The notes beneath the pieces were generated by a model, which worked only from the letters and a program-made list of their open reading frames with translations, did no database searches and was not told the origin of the DNA. 64,000 nt of DNA from Hydractinia symbiolongicarpus. Taxonomy: Eukaryota; Cnidaria; Hydrozoa; Anthoathecata; Hydractiniidae. The first letter of the stretch is position 1, and each line of letters begins with the position of its first letter. The DNA is taken from NCBI RefSeq assembly GCF_029227915.1, contig NC_079876.1, forward strand, positions 12,774,001 to 12,838,000. Direction: 5' to 3'. The position numbers and the translations under genes were made by a program. This document shows, piece after piece, positions 44,501-56,200 of the stretch.

Positions 44501-47500
44501 AAACTCTATTTGAAAAACTGTTGAATATTTGATTGCTTTACATTGGAGAGGCGGTCTCTTTCAACAATACGAGTTGCATCACCAAGTACTTTTCTCAGGT
44601 CGACACCAAACGATGTAAAAAAGCTGTAATCTTATACGATAGTAATTTGATCGACTTCGCTGTTAGGCCTTCGCTATCAGAATGTCCATCTTTTTTTTCG
44701 CTATCTTCCACTTCCACACCACCAGTAACTTCGTAGAAATATAAACGTTTTGAAAAATACGTTCGAATGACAATTTTTTAATTTTAGAAATACATTTGAA
44801 TTTGTCAAAGCCCTGTTTACACTCTAAAATTTGAATTAGGGAGCGTGCTGAAGGGACTGAAAAACTGTTGGAGTTGTAGAAAGTTTTTTAGAAGAGTTTG
44901 TTAAAGAAAATTGACGGTGACTGCGCACTCGTTCGAATTATAGAAATATTCAAATTATAGAGATTCGAATTAGAGGGAGTCAACTGTACCATTCTTTCTA
45001 TCCTCCTGCAAAATGTTACATTGCTACATAGTTCGCATAAGTTTATCTGCTATAGGTACTTAGTACTATATATGTCTGAATTATTTTGACATATCTAACG
45101 CACCTAAAATGGCATGTGAACTTGTAGCTTAAAATAAGAGAAAAAAAAGTCTTCAAATAGTTTTCTTCGCAATATTCAATTCTCATGACGTATTAGGACT
45201 TCATTAAAATTAATTTCCTTCAGTTATCTGCTGCACTTTGCGGCTGATGTTACAAACTCTCCATCTCAGCTGTTATTTTCACTACGTTATCAGACATTTT
45301 TATTTAGAAATTTAAATTTTTAGTTTATTTATTTTAAATTTTTAGCCTCAGTCTGAAGAAAAAGAGCCTGGACACGAGAGAGATAAAAGACAATTCGAAT
45401 GCGATATTTGCCACAAGAGCTTTAAGCAACGTCATCATCTGAAAGCACATCTCATGATTCACACTGGAGAAAAACCGCATAAATGTGAGGAGTGTAACAA
45501 GGCTTTTATAAAAAAGCACGACTTGAAACGTCACATGCAAACTCATGCGAAAGAAGAAACTCCTGATTCAAAATTGGAAGAGGATTCGAGTAGAAAAATA
45601 TTTCGCTGCGACGAGTGCGACAAAACGTTCGCGCGCAAGAAAGGATTGGTTGCACATTCGATTATTCACAAAGGGCGACAGTTCACCTGTAGTGTGTGTG
45701 AGAAGCGTTTCTACCGCGGCGCTGATTTGCAACGCCATGCATTAATTCACACTGATAAAAAACCTCACAAGTGTGACACCTGTGGAGAAGAGTTCCGACA
45801 TAGCTTCTTGTTAACCAATCATATGAAACGACACACGGGTGAAAACCTTCTGTTTTGTTCCTTCTGCGATAAAACATTTGTTTCGATTAGCCGTCTTAAA
45901 CAACATTTTCGGACACACACGGGGGAGAGGAGTTACATTTGTGATGTGTGTGGTGATAGTTTTGTACATCACAGCACTTTAAAGTCTCATAAGCTCTCTC
46001 ACAGCGAGGTGCAGCCTTACACGTGCGATGAATGTGGAAAATCTTTCAACAGGAAATCGAACTTGAAAAAACATTTACGAATACATAACGACGAAAAAAT
46101 TTATAAGTGTCACCTCTGCGGAGAAGGGTTTATGCATCACAGTACAATGAAGGCGCATATATTTGTACACGGCGGAGAAGATCCGTTTTCGTGTAATTTG
46201 TGCGGCAAGACTTTTAATCGACGTTCGAATTTAAAAAAACATCAACGCATCCACCTCGTTCAAGCCATTCAAGAGGAGATCATAACACCACGTGTCGAAC
46301 GCGCATCCGTAGAAGTGAACACATGTGAAACGGCAGCTATGCAACTCATGACAGAAGACGTGGCGGCTTGTCGAGCGATAATGAATGAAGATGGCGTCGT
46401 TGTTGCGGAGGAATCGGAGTAAGTAGTAAAACATTTGTTTTGTGAAAAAAATATTCTTTATATGCCTACTATAAATTTGCGAATTATCAAAAAATTGTCG
46501 CTTAAAATGTTTTTGTCAAACTTTTCCTTATTAATAGCTATGTATAGGCGTTTAAAAATTTCACTGTGATGTGATCTCGTATCTAGCAAAAATATTTAAT
46601 TAAATTTTATTTTAACAGAATATAAAAGAAATCAAAATATCGAGAACGATTTTCCTCGCAAGATATAAAATTCCTGAATTTTGTAAAAATTTATTCTCGC
46701 AAAATATTAAAGCTCCTAAATTTCCGAAAATTAATGCAAACGCTTAGCATTTGATTGGCTGAAAATATATCTCACAATTTAATGAGAGTTGCTTCAAACA
46801 GATAGTAGATTTCGGCTCATTCTTTCCAAAAAATATTTTTGTTGAATTAACACAATATATTACTTTATTTATTTTTTTCTTTTCACATGAAATTTTACAA
46901 AGTTTTTAATTCGTCAAATTTCTTCTCTTTACAAAAGGGCTAGGAAAAGAATTTTTTATTCGTATAAATAATTACATTTCTGGTAAAATTTCACGAATTT
47001 TTTATTAACTATATTTCGTAAGGAATAGTCCGCCAGTACTTCATTACGCCAAAATTTATATTTATTACATAATTGATTTTTTTCTTAACCCATCCCAAAA
47101 TTTCGATACGAAACATCACTGTTGTTCGCTCATAATGTATTTACATTGACTGTATCTACGCTCCCATAAAGGATTCAAAGTATCGTATGTGAAAAAAGGA
47201 TGTTGAAGAAAAGAATGACCGATCGTCAACACCAGGTCAGGGTAGCTTCGCCTCGTTATGGTGGTATCAGAAACAAGCTCTTCTTGTTTCTTACGTCTTC
47301 ACTTTACCCACACAACATCCTTTCTCTACATACAATACTTTCCAAGACCTCCACTGGATAGTGACAGCCAATCTAAAAACAAAATCAAATCTTTTCTAAG
47401 CCTGCGAAACCTTAAACGTTCTAAGGTTATGTAGCGCAAGTTACAACACAAATTAAGAAATTGTAAGGAGTTGGAGGATCTGTGCATCGGTAGCTCAGTC

Positions 47501-48139
47501 GGTAGAGCGTTCGACTCACGCCCGAAAGTTCATAGGTTCGATCCCACAAGGCCGTTGTCTGATTAGGCAGGAATTTGATTTAAATATGCTAGAACTGCCG
47601 TTATAATCTCTTCCAGAACCAGTTAAGGGGTAATATCTCTTAAATTAGTGATTACATAAAATATAAATTGATAAATAGATTGACTCTTTGATAATGAAAC
47701 AACATACTCGTTCTACATACAACTGAGAATTAAAGGGTTAGGGCTAATCGAGGCAAATGATTGATTGCCTCTGTTGTTCCAGTCTTTCTTATAAGGATTA
47801 GTACCAATGATTACGTTTAATTGAAGATCATATTATCAACATTTGTTTTGTTTTAGAAATATCCAAGAAGAGGTTGTCATATGTTCCGAGTTGGAGAATC
47901 GCACATGTCCTATCTGTGATAAAGTGTTAAAAAACAAGAATCATATGAGACAACATTTGCTCACACATACTAGTGAGAAACCGTTCGAGTGTGAAGAATG
48001 CGGTAAGAAGTTTAACCGCAAGTCTAACCTAAGAAAACATGAGAAAATACACACAGGTGTGAAACCACATGGTTGTAATGTGTGTGGAAAGAGGTTCCTT
48101 CTCATCTACGATTTGAATCGCCATAAGAAAATACACTAA
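41594..48139 (+). CDS. C2H2 zinc-finger protein with 13 fingers and acidic repeat N-terminus
   Basis: Exons 41594-42130, 45346-46418 and 47857-48139 give 630 residues in consistent phase. Exon 1 is acidic and carries about seven tandem copies of a 10-residue unit (such as [10 protein letters not shown]), then [20 protein letters not shown]. Exon 2 has ten C2H2 fingers (first [10 protein letters not shown], last [10 protein letters not shown]). Exon 3 has three more ([24 protein letters not shown]) and ends HKKIH-stop. Linkers of the TGEKP type join several fingers (MIHTGEKPH), typical of sequence-specific DNA-binding transcription factors. Fingers 8, 10 and 12 share NRKSNL(K/R)KH or NRRSNLKKH, a sign of internal duplication. 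Target and orthologue unknown. Possible poly(A) signal AATAAA at 48238-48243. Additional exons in the long first intron cannot be excluded. Confidence 0.85.
42148..43168. mobile_element. ~1.02 kb non-autonomous transposon with long terminal inverted repeats (MULE-like)
   Basis: Left end GGCATGTGAGAAAAGTG, right end the complement of GGCATATGAGAAAAGTG. Imperfect inverted repeats run about 85-95 bases and share the word GAGACCCAATACCCTG. Flanked by the 9-bp duplication AATTTTTCA (42139-42147 and 43169-43177). The 9-bp duplication with long inverted repeats suggests Mutator-type. It starts 18 bases after a splice donor. Confidence 0.8.
43541..43860 (+). repeat. 20-bp minisatellite, ~16 copies
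   Basis: Unit GCGGGCTGTATATATGCCGT repeats with exact 20-base spacing; 43721-43760 and 43761-43800 are near-identical 40-base doublets. Intron 1 of the zinc-finger gene. The long frames across it on both strands are repeat artefacts. Confidence 0.95.
43929..44986. mobile_element. ~1.06 kb non-autonomous Tc1/mariner (pogo/Tigger-like) element
   Basis: Ends CAGTTAACTC... and ...GAGTCAACTG flanked by TA on both sides (43927-43928, 44987-44988). Inner inverted words TTCGAATTATAGAAA. Inside are direct repeats of GTCAGGGAAAGTCAGG (44025-44055, 44290-44345), possibly a nested older MITE. No transposase frame. Confidence 0.75.
47483..47650 (+). mobile_element. tRNA-derived SINE
   Basis: A box TAGCTCAGTCGGTAGAG and B box GGTTCGATCCC at correct spacing (47490-47547). 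The ends do not close an acceptor stem, and an AT-rich body follows, so it is a SINE rather than a tRNA gene. Intron 2 of the zinc-finger gene. Confidence 0.7.
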
Positions 48140-48243
48140 TTCTAGACTGCCTTGATTGATCAAAGTTATGATGGAGATAAGACGGAGCTGCGCATGCGTG
48201 ATAATCACAACTACCATGGCTGCTAAAGAATGACTTTAATAAA

Positions 48244-49812
48244 CAAATCTGAGATCTATTGTTGCTGCGCATGCGTGAAGGATGCTGAAAAGAACGGGAA
48301 ATTTTCTCTGTTATTTCTTGATGGCGTTTGTAAATAATTGATACTAAGAGTATTTGTCATTCACTTTTACTTCTGAAATTAGTTGCAAAACAAATTTACA
48401 AGTCTCACTTATTGTTTAATATTCAATGCACATCATTTTCAGCAATTTCATTTGTTTACTTCACATTAAAACGATGTTCACACTAAAGCCGTGTTTACAA
48501 CCTTGAATCAACTCTGCGGACGAGATGACGTGATGACGTTCTATATACGCCATGTGTGAACAAGGTCTAAGTATTTGTTTTCACTTTAACGAATATTAGA
48601 ATAACGTTCCTTTGTATAAAGAAAATGAATTTTCAATCGGTAACAGGGAGAATTACAATGGACAATGACGTCATCCTTGATTGCAGTTCTGATTCATATC
48701 GACAAGTTGTCCACTCTGTCAAGAAATTTTCAAACATTAAAGTACAGTACAATATGCGCTAACTCAACCTCAAAATTAGAAATTATGGTCCAAGAGAAAA
48801 CAAAAATACCTTAAAAGAAAGTAACGTGGTAGCGGACTTACAGATTACGAATTTTTTATTCATAATTCTTTGATATCGCAAGTTCTTTTTTCCAGATTTT
48901 TTATAGACAAAGAGCGGGGGTCGAGGTTGGAGAAAGCTAAGATTGTTTGTGAGAACGCAAAGTTTGAAATAGCACATGTTCGACATACAGTTCACAAACA
49001 GTATCATTACAACAAAAAAAACAACTGTTTCGTAGCGAAACATTTTCTAAAAATCTTTTTTACAGCCTTTGCATGATTCGGCACAACCTCGCTGCCAGGG
49101 CATTTTGCCTTTTTGATGAAGTTTTGACGAGGTTGGGTTGGAAAGTAAATTGCACATGCACAAATGTTTTGAACAGAAATTAATCACAATTCTTTTGCAT
49201 ACTATGACAGTAACAGTAGCCTACATTAATGTTTCTTCTCAACTCCTCTGAAATATGTTTAGCGAGACAAAACAATATATAGCGCTAATTAGAGGGCATT
49301 GCTTATTTCAAAGTTTGAGTAAGAGGCGAACAATGATTAGAGGTGCATTGAGATTCACGATGTTGACAACAGACTCATTAGAGGTGTATTAAGATTCACA
49401 ATGTTGACAACAGACATATATTTATTTTACTCGTTAATTACCTGTCGAGCTAATTAACAGACATTTCTTATTCATCGACAATTTATTTCCCCTGCAAGAC
49501 ACAAGATAAACTCATAATCAATTCTCCAAATAGAGAACGGGTAATAAGCGTATACGCTTCTCTCAGTTTTCCTCTACTTTCTCTGATCAGCAGACAAAAC
49601 CAAGATTTAATTTTGTGTAATGTACTCTGTAGGCCAAATATGATAGAAAATCCAGTTACCTAGCTGATTTTTAGCCAGGATGCCTAGCTGAGCTTAATTG
49701 AAATTTGAAGTGGTTGGCTAGAGGTTTCTACTATAAATAACAAGATAAGATAACAGCCTCCATGTTCAACACAAAGTTTGATGAAGAAATCCAGAGAACT
49801 ATGAAGAACCTA
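48244..49812. other. Intergenic region with small repeats
   Basis: No gene supported. 49083-49134 is a small fold-back element (CAACCTCGCTGCCAGGGC ... GACGAGGTTG). 49335-49420 has two tandem copies of a ~42-base unit with GAGGTG(C/T)ATT(G/A)AGATTCAC and GATGTTGACAACAGAC. Confidence 0.55.
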
Positions 49813-51060
49813 TCATCATCATCATCATTCTCGGCTTAACGTCCGTTTTCCATGCTAGCATGGGTTGGACGGGGTATATTAATGACCCTCTTCCAATCTG
49901 ATCTAGACTGTGTTAGATCTAAACTCAACTTCCTCTCTATCAAGTCTGTCCTTATAACCTCCTGCCAAGTCTTTCTCGGTCTGCCTCTGGGCTTTGCCCC
50001 AGGAACTATCAAGTCTCTACACTTTCTTACCCAATTATCCTCCTCCATTCTTTCCAAGTGCCCCAGCCAATTCAATCTTCTTACCTGGATAACATCTTTA
50101 ATTCTACAGAGACTTAGCCTGCTTCTTAGCTCATCTGAACTCTTTCTGTCTCTCAGACTGGCATTACACATCCACCTAACCATTCTCATATCATTCCTTT
50201 CTAAACGGTCAAGATCTTCCTGCTTCACTGCCCATGTCTCACTACCGTACAACATAACACTTCTTACACAGGCCTCATACAACCTACCTTTTACCTCAAT
50301 TGACAGGACTCTGCTAGTCAATAAAGGAAGTAACTCTCTAAACCTTTTCCAAGCAGAACCTATCCTGCAAGTAACACTTCTTCCAACACCCCCTTCACTG
50401 CCCAACATATCACCTAAGTAACAGAAGTTCTTAACTATCTCTAACGAGCCACTGTTGTACATCATTAAAGCTGGAAATACTTCATTCTCTATAATCTCAC
50501 CTTTGCAACGCTTGCATACAAACTGTATGCCAGCTCTTAACCTTCCACTAATACTACTGCACTTCTTATGTACCCAATGCTTGCAAGTCTGACAAAAAAT
50601 TGAGTTACTACTACAAGGTCACACTTGGCTGCAATGCTACTTATCATGACTTTAGACTTTGCTGTGTTTCTCTTCTAGTCCTTTCTTCCACTTCTCAAAC
50701 TTTTCAACTAATTCTTTCATCGACTCTGCTATGAGAACCAAATCATCTGCATACAATAACTCCCATGGGCAACCTGTTCTGAACTCCATCGACAGCGCTT
50801 CTAAGACTAGAATAAACAACAAAGGACTAAGTACAGAACCCTGATGTACACCAACATTTACACTAAATTCATCACTAAGTGAATCGTTAATCCTGACACG
50901 ACTTCTAGCATTGCTGTACATAGACTGAACCATTTACGTGGCACTCTATCAAAAGCTTTCTCTAAATCTACAAAGGCAAAATAGAGATTCTTTCTCTTTC
51001 CTAAATACTTTTCCTGAAGCTGTCTGAGTAAAAATATTGCATCTACTGAACTGAAATAGC
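49813..51060 (-). mobile_element. 5'-truncated LINE with degenerate reverse transcriptase
   Basis: Reading leftward: FAFVDLEKAFDRVPRK (RT motif A), a deletion, then VQSMYSNARSRVRI, GVHQGSVLSPLLFILVLEALS, the catalytic LLYADDLVL, an inserted C-x2-C...H-x2-C zinc-binding stretch (CQTCKHWVHKKC), then YLGDMLGSEGGV and the thumb/C-terminal region (LYEACVRSVMLYGSETW, LNWLGHLERM) ending at 49836. The tail is an ATC/GAT repeat. The frame is broken near 50940, 50650 and 50466. A non-LTR retrotransposon; clade not assigned. Confidence 0.85.
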
Positions 51061-51800
51061 CTACCTAATTTTTGCGAATCGAAATTTTGCAAAGATTATT
51101 ATCACTTCACGTGTTAATAAGAAAATTCGTCTTTTCAAGTAAAAATATATTACAATGAATGTTTCTTCTTTATTTTCTTCTTTTTCTTTTTCAGTTTTTC
51201 AGTTTCGTCAGTTACAATCTAAACATGTATTATTGCGATTAATGTTATTGATTTTAAATTCGTACATATTACTGCAAACTACATTCGAGCGGGACCTCTA
51301 CTTTAAATCAGGATGGTGAAAAGGGATTTCATGTGTAATTTAAGAATCGGGTACTTTATACCTTCCTGATTTAAGCATATAATTTGTTAGGAACAAAAAG
51401 AAATATATCCATATTTTTGTCCAACACGCTAAAATTTATTATTTTTCCTTGTTATTTGTGTCAAATTTTGAACTTGCGCAAAACACGTTCATATTGCTGT
51501 TGCGCAAAAATTAATACGCGCGAAATACGTTCATATTGCCATTGCGCGAAATTTATTACGCGCGAAATACGTTCATATTGCTATTGCGCGAAAATTAATA
51601 TGCGCGAAATACGCACATTGCGGCCATTGGTGAACAAAAAGAAAAAATACGCGCGATAATTTGTACGAATAAGGTAAGTCTATAAATCTATAAGTGGTTT
51701 GGTTTCGTGATTAGATAATTTTAATAAATTTCACGAGGATTTATTTTCGCGAATGGCCAAACATTATTACATAGTTTGCATGATTGATGTTTTCAGTACA
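51061..51800. other. Intergenic region with 42-bp repeat
   Basis: Holds the 42-base minisatellite listed separately; otherwise AT-rich without recognised features. Confidence 0.5.
51470..51620 (+). repeat. 42-bp minisatellite, ~3.5 copies
   Basis: CGTTCATATTGC recurs at 51486, 51528 and 51570; the unit also holds TTGCGCGAAA and ACGCGCGAAATA. Confidence 0.85.
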
Positions 51801-51809
51801 AGTTTACGA

Positions 51810-51893
51810 TTATTCATCAAATTGTTTTGGAGACTTTTTTCCTTCATTAACATCAAAGTCTAAGTCCCAATTAGATTCATCAGAGAAAGTAAA
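51810..51893 (-). CDS. NAT10: Possible last coding exon of NAT10
   Basis: A minus-strand frame FSDESNWDLDFDVNEGKKSP ending QFDE and TAA (51810-51812) resembles the acidic, Trp-containing segment that follows DLS in NAT10 (…DDEEWNEVL). It is in the phase expected from the exon ending at 53213. No AG acceptor lies where needed; instead a fold-back repeat with AATTTCGCGAA arms (51903-51965) sits directly upstream. Tentative. Confidence 0.35.
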   Translation of the reverse strand, partial: FTFSDESNWDLDFDVNEGKKSPKQFDE

Positions 51894-53005
51894 GGGTGAC
51901 AATTAAATTTCGTGTCGCGAAAAGACCAAAAATTCGCGAAATCGCGAAATTTAATTCTCACGAGAATTTAATTTACCAGCTATGTTGTATAGCTAAGAAT
52001 TCCATCTGACTATATTCGCATCTTTTTCATAAAAGACAATGTATTCCCTTTTACGAACTTGTTCAATCAAACTTTCCTACTTACATAACCAACAATTTCA
52101 GGCAAAGGTCTAACATAGTCTTATTTTGCTGCACACATAATATTAGTAATAATTGTCGTTCAAGAAATCACAAACAAAGCTACGTACGGTGGACTTTCGT
52201 TTGCTTCTTTTTTCTTCCGTGCTGAAAAGAATAAACGTGACGCTATCAACTTTCTACAATTTATTGTCGCAAATTACTATGAAATTAAATTTCGCGAATG
52301 AAAAAGGCCTGCGAATTGATTTTAATTCGCAGGCGACGAGGAAAAAATGTCATGTATTATGTCATGTATCATATAATTTTTTCTATAGAAATAAGTTCTA
52401 TAGAGAAAATTTAAGAGGTAATCATAAGGCATACACCTTTAAATCTGGCAGTGTTTTGCAAAACCGCTAAGTCTTTCCGCAAAAGCCTTCAGAATTGAGA
52501 TAAACCCTGCGTACATTGCTCTCACTGGAATTGAAGTTTCCAGGATTAAGGGAAAATGAAAATATCTTTGAACATTACCAAAGCAAAAAGGAGTTGTGCT
52601 TTGTTCTAAAAAAACAACTCTCCTACCTTTGTATACTAACATTACTCAAACTCTTAGTTTTTCCCAACGTGGTGCTCCATTCTTCGTTGGATCCTGTGAT
52701 TTCATACCTAAACAAAAATTGAACAAAATATTCCTTTGCTATCCCGAGAATTTGTTACCGTGAGAAAAGACAATATTGCGGAAGAAAAGATTGCAGAATT
52801 TAAGATTCTTTTCATCCGGAATTTTCTGACACAATATCAGATTAGCAATCTTTAATTCTGCGCAGTTTTATTTTTTGTCATAAGGTAAATTTTGTTTAAA
52901 GAATCAACAAAAAGTAACGGATTAAAAATAATTAAACAGAACTTCGACCGTACGCACCGAAGGCATCGCTACCATTTTGAATAAAATACGGGTAAAAAAT
53001 ATAGG

Positions 53006-53087
53006 GACTGGTCGTCCTTTATATATCGCATTTTGATGCCTGTAGCACGGCTATAAAATGGCACACAATATTATTATTGGTATAGAC
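53006..53087 (-). repeat. Reverse copy of the dispersed repeat
   Basis: The complement begins GTCTATACCAATAATAATA and contains GCGATATATAAAGGACGACC, matching the copies at 10313-10569. Confidence 0.6.
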
Positions 53088-53212
53088 TTTTTACGCTCAA
53101 AAGCAACGAAGGAAGAATTTATGTCACAATAAAACAAGCGTTCTAATAACGTGACGAATACATTGTCAAAGCCATTTCTAAGCTTCTAAAATACAAACGT
53201 GTTTACACTTAC

Positions 53213-56200
53213 TGTGATAAATCTATATTTTTTAGCTTTTCAATTTCTTTCTTTTTCTTTCCTTGAAAATCTTTTTCCACTTCAGCCTATACATCAAAAG
53301 TAGAAACACAACAAAATACAAGTGAAGATAACACATTGTTACGTAAGTCGCATGCAAGGTGTCTGCCAAATTGTTACGTAATTTAGATGTGTAAAAGATT
53401 TCTCACGCACAATAATGCGAGAGAAAACGATCGAGTGCTTGGATTGAAATAAAATTTGGTACACTGCACAGGAAATTATAATGTACCCGATGCTGGCATA
53501 ATATTAAAAAGAACATTTGTTAAAGTATAATTTTTAATTATTAACAAATTATTTTTTGTCAATCTTTTGACGCTTTTTTAAAAAAATTAAAAGATTCGTA
53601 CACAATTTTTCAAGCTCTTTAATATGAACCAACTTGTTTTTCTTCGTGGGAGGTAAGCTGTAAGATTTAGAAGATTTTTGACGTTGTTTTTCAAAGTGTT
53701 ATACAATAATTTATGCGATATTTTAAAGTTTCGGAGTACACAAATACCAGCAAATTACACAATTAGGTAATAAAAATATTTCTAAAAATGGCAGTGCCAA
53801 CTAAGAAACATAACATAACATTAATGGACATATATACTCATATATCGTGGTTTTGAAGGTTGTTTCTTTACAGAATGACAGATACTCAAGGTTTTCAAGG
53901 TCCAGCAGACACCACGGCATAATAAAAACCGTTACGCTACTGTTTAATTAGAAAAAGAAATCGTAGAAAAAAAAAATCGCGATTTTTTTATACCCGATTT
54001 TGAGAAGCTGTTTTAATAGCAAAGTACATTTTTAGTCTACGTAGCATCACAGTGCTAAGAAGTTTCAGTATTTTCTATTTTATGTTTTTTTGAAATTGTA
54101 TTTAGAAGGTTATACAACGTACATATAGTAATAGATAAATTTTGTGCTTTATCTATTTAATGTGGCGACTTTTTTTTGATAAACAAAATTTCAGGAAATT
54201 TATAAAAGTTTTTTGGCTATCCAGTTAGATAAACTTTGCGAGTTTAGGATTCTCGTACCTAAAAGTTTAAAAAACGATTACAAGAAAGTAACGTACTAGT
54301 TCTTGTTTGAGTGACTGTCGAGTTGGTTCCATGTGGACAACTGATCGTTCCGGTAAAATGGATTTTTCAATCTCTGCTTCAACAAGACCATTTAAGAACT
54401 AAAATATAACTTAAAACGACTCAACTATGATAACAGAAATTGTTTCCACTTAAACACAAAATATTTTAAAGCTGTAAAGTAACATATCTTAATATGATAT
54501 ATCTAGCTGATGAACAGATTGACAACTGGAAGCCTACCTGTGTTGACTTGCGTAAAATCTTGTTGAACAATCCAAGTATTTGACTGCTTGGTAAATCCAA
54601 TTCTTTCTGAAAAGAAATTGACATAAGTTAAACTGACATATACGTACATTCAATATACTGCAAGAAACGAAAGCTTATAGTCAGTGCAAAAAAATCACTT
54701 CTTCCTATTAAAAATTAATTTGCATTTTTTTCCAATTTTGTTGTATTAAACAAAACTACATATCAAGTGGTAGCGCTCCTCTTATTTTTATCCAGCATTC
54801 ATTTGTCCATGCCTGATGTGTTTAAGACATTCTCACTGCCTTACACCTAGACAAAATTAGCAAATGAACTATTCATATTTGTATGTTGCTGCATAGACTT
54901 GACATCAACAAACTGTAGATGACTACTAGAAACCTTTTGGTAATAACTTACCTGTAAATCATCTACTGATTTTCTTTGTAAACCAATTCCAAGAAGAATT
55001 GCCTAACATTGAGAAAATAAAAATTGACAAATTGTTGAAGGGAAAATACAGGCAAGAAACCACAGATGTCCCATAATCTAATATATATATATTTCACTTC
55101 ATTACCTACTTATCTTTTCAGTACAATTATTTCAACTGGGCAGTGAAAAGAATGCAGGAAGAAAATCTTTAGAAATGAGAAACGTTCGTGGAAAGCAAAG
55201 ATGTTAGTTAAAACAAGAAGAAGAAACAATGCAAACTGTTGACTAGATGAAACATTCAAATGCTTAAATGCAAAAAAATGCTGCAGGACTTGTTTATAGA
55301 ACGTTACATACCGTTTGCACAGCGGATAAGGAAATGTCCAATTTTTTGAGGAAATATTGCCTTGCAACTACATAAAATAATAAACATAATAGCATAAAGT
55401 TTATCTGCACGCTTGCAGTATACATTTTTTAGTTACATACTAATGGCTTACTAATTGAAGTATAACAGACATTTTACAAATATATTATTTTCGATATAGC
55501 AAAGGGTAAATCTGCTTAAAAGTTCCCAAAAGTTACAACAGATTAGTTGCAAGCCCTATGGAAAAGATATTAAAATTTTGATGACAGCAGCAATTACTGG
55601 GCATATACATAAAGAAATTCTACTAAGAAACTTGCTGATCAAACTTATGTATAGGGTCATGCATTCAGTTTGGCGAATTTCACTAAATTTAGTCCAGGCG
55701 TCCCCTAGTTACTCACGGAGGAGGAGACGTCAATTTTTAATTAAGAATTAAGAAAATATAACATTAAAATATCAGAAGTTGATGTTATCTTTTCAAACAA
55801 TGTGCAAAAATTAGTTCTTAAGGTGCTAACGATAAAAAATAGAGTACCTTCTGGAAGCAAATCCATGATAAGATGATAATCAACCATGTTTTTCGAATAC
55901 AAGTCCAGTCGTTTCAAATCGTAATTTGTGAACAGAAAATTCAACTCTTCTTTTGTGAGTGCTACATTGAGAAACAATAAAAAAAAAAAAAAACTCTAAT
56001 GACTTCGCTTTGGTAGAATTTATTTTCTGTTAGGACTAGTTTTGTGCGTTTTTTACATAGCATATTACAAATGGAGAATAAGCTCCAAGCAACACTATAT
56101 AATAAAATTTTACAAAAGTAACTTCAATTTATATCGATATATCAAAATACTACTTTTCTTGATAAAATTCAAACAGAATAACCTTACAATGAACAGTATC

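Noticed and set aside
47487-47560. Functional tRNA gene
   Set aside because: The 5' and 3' ends do not form an acceptor stem.
49852-50421. 189-codon plus-strand frame
   Set aside because: Lies opposite the LINE coding region, which has clear reverse-transcriptase motifs on the minus strand.
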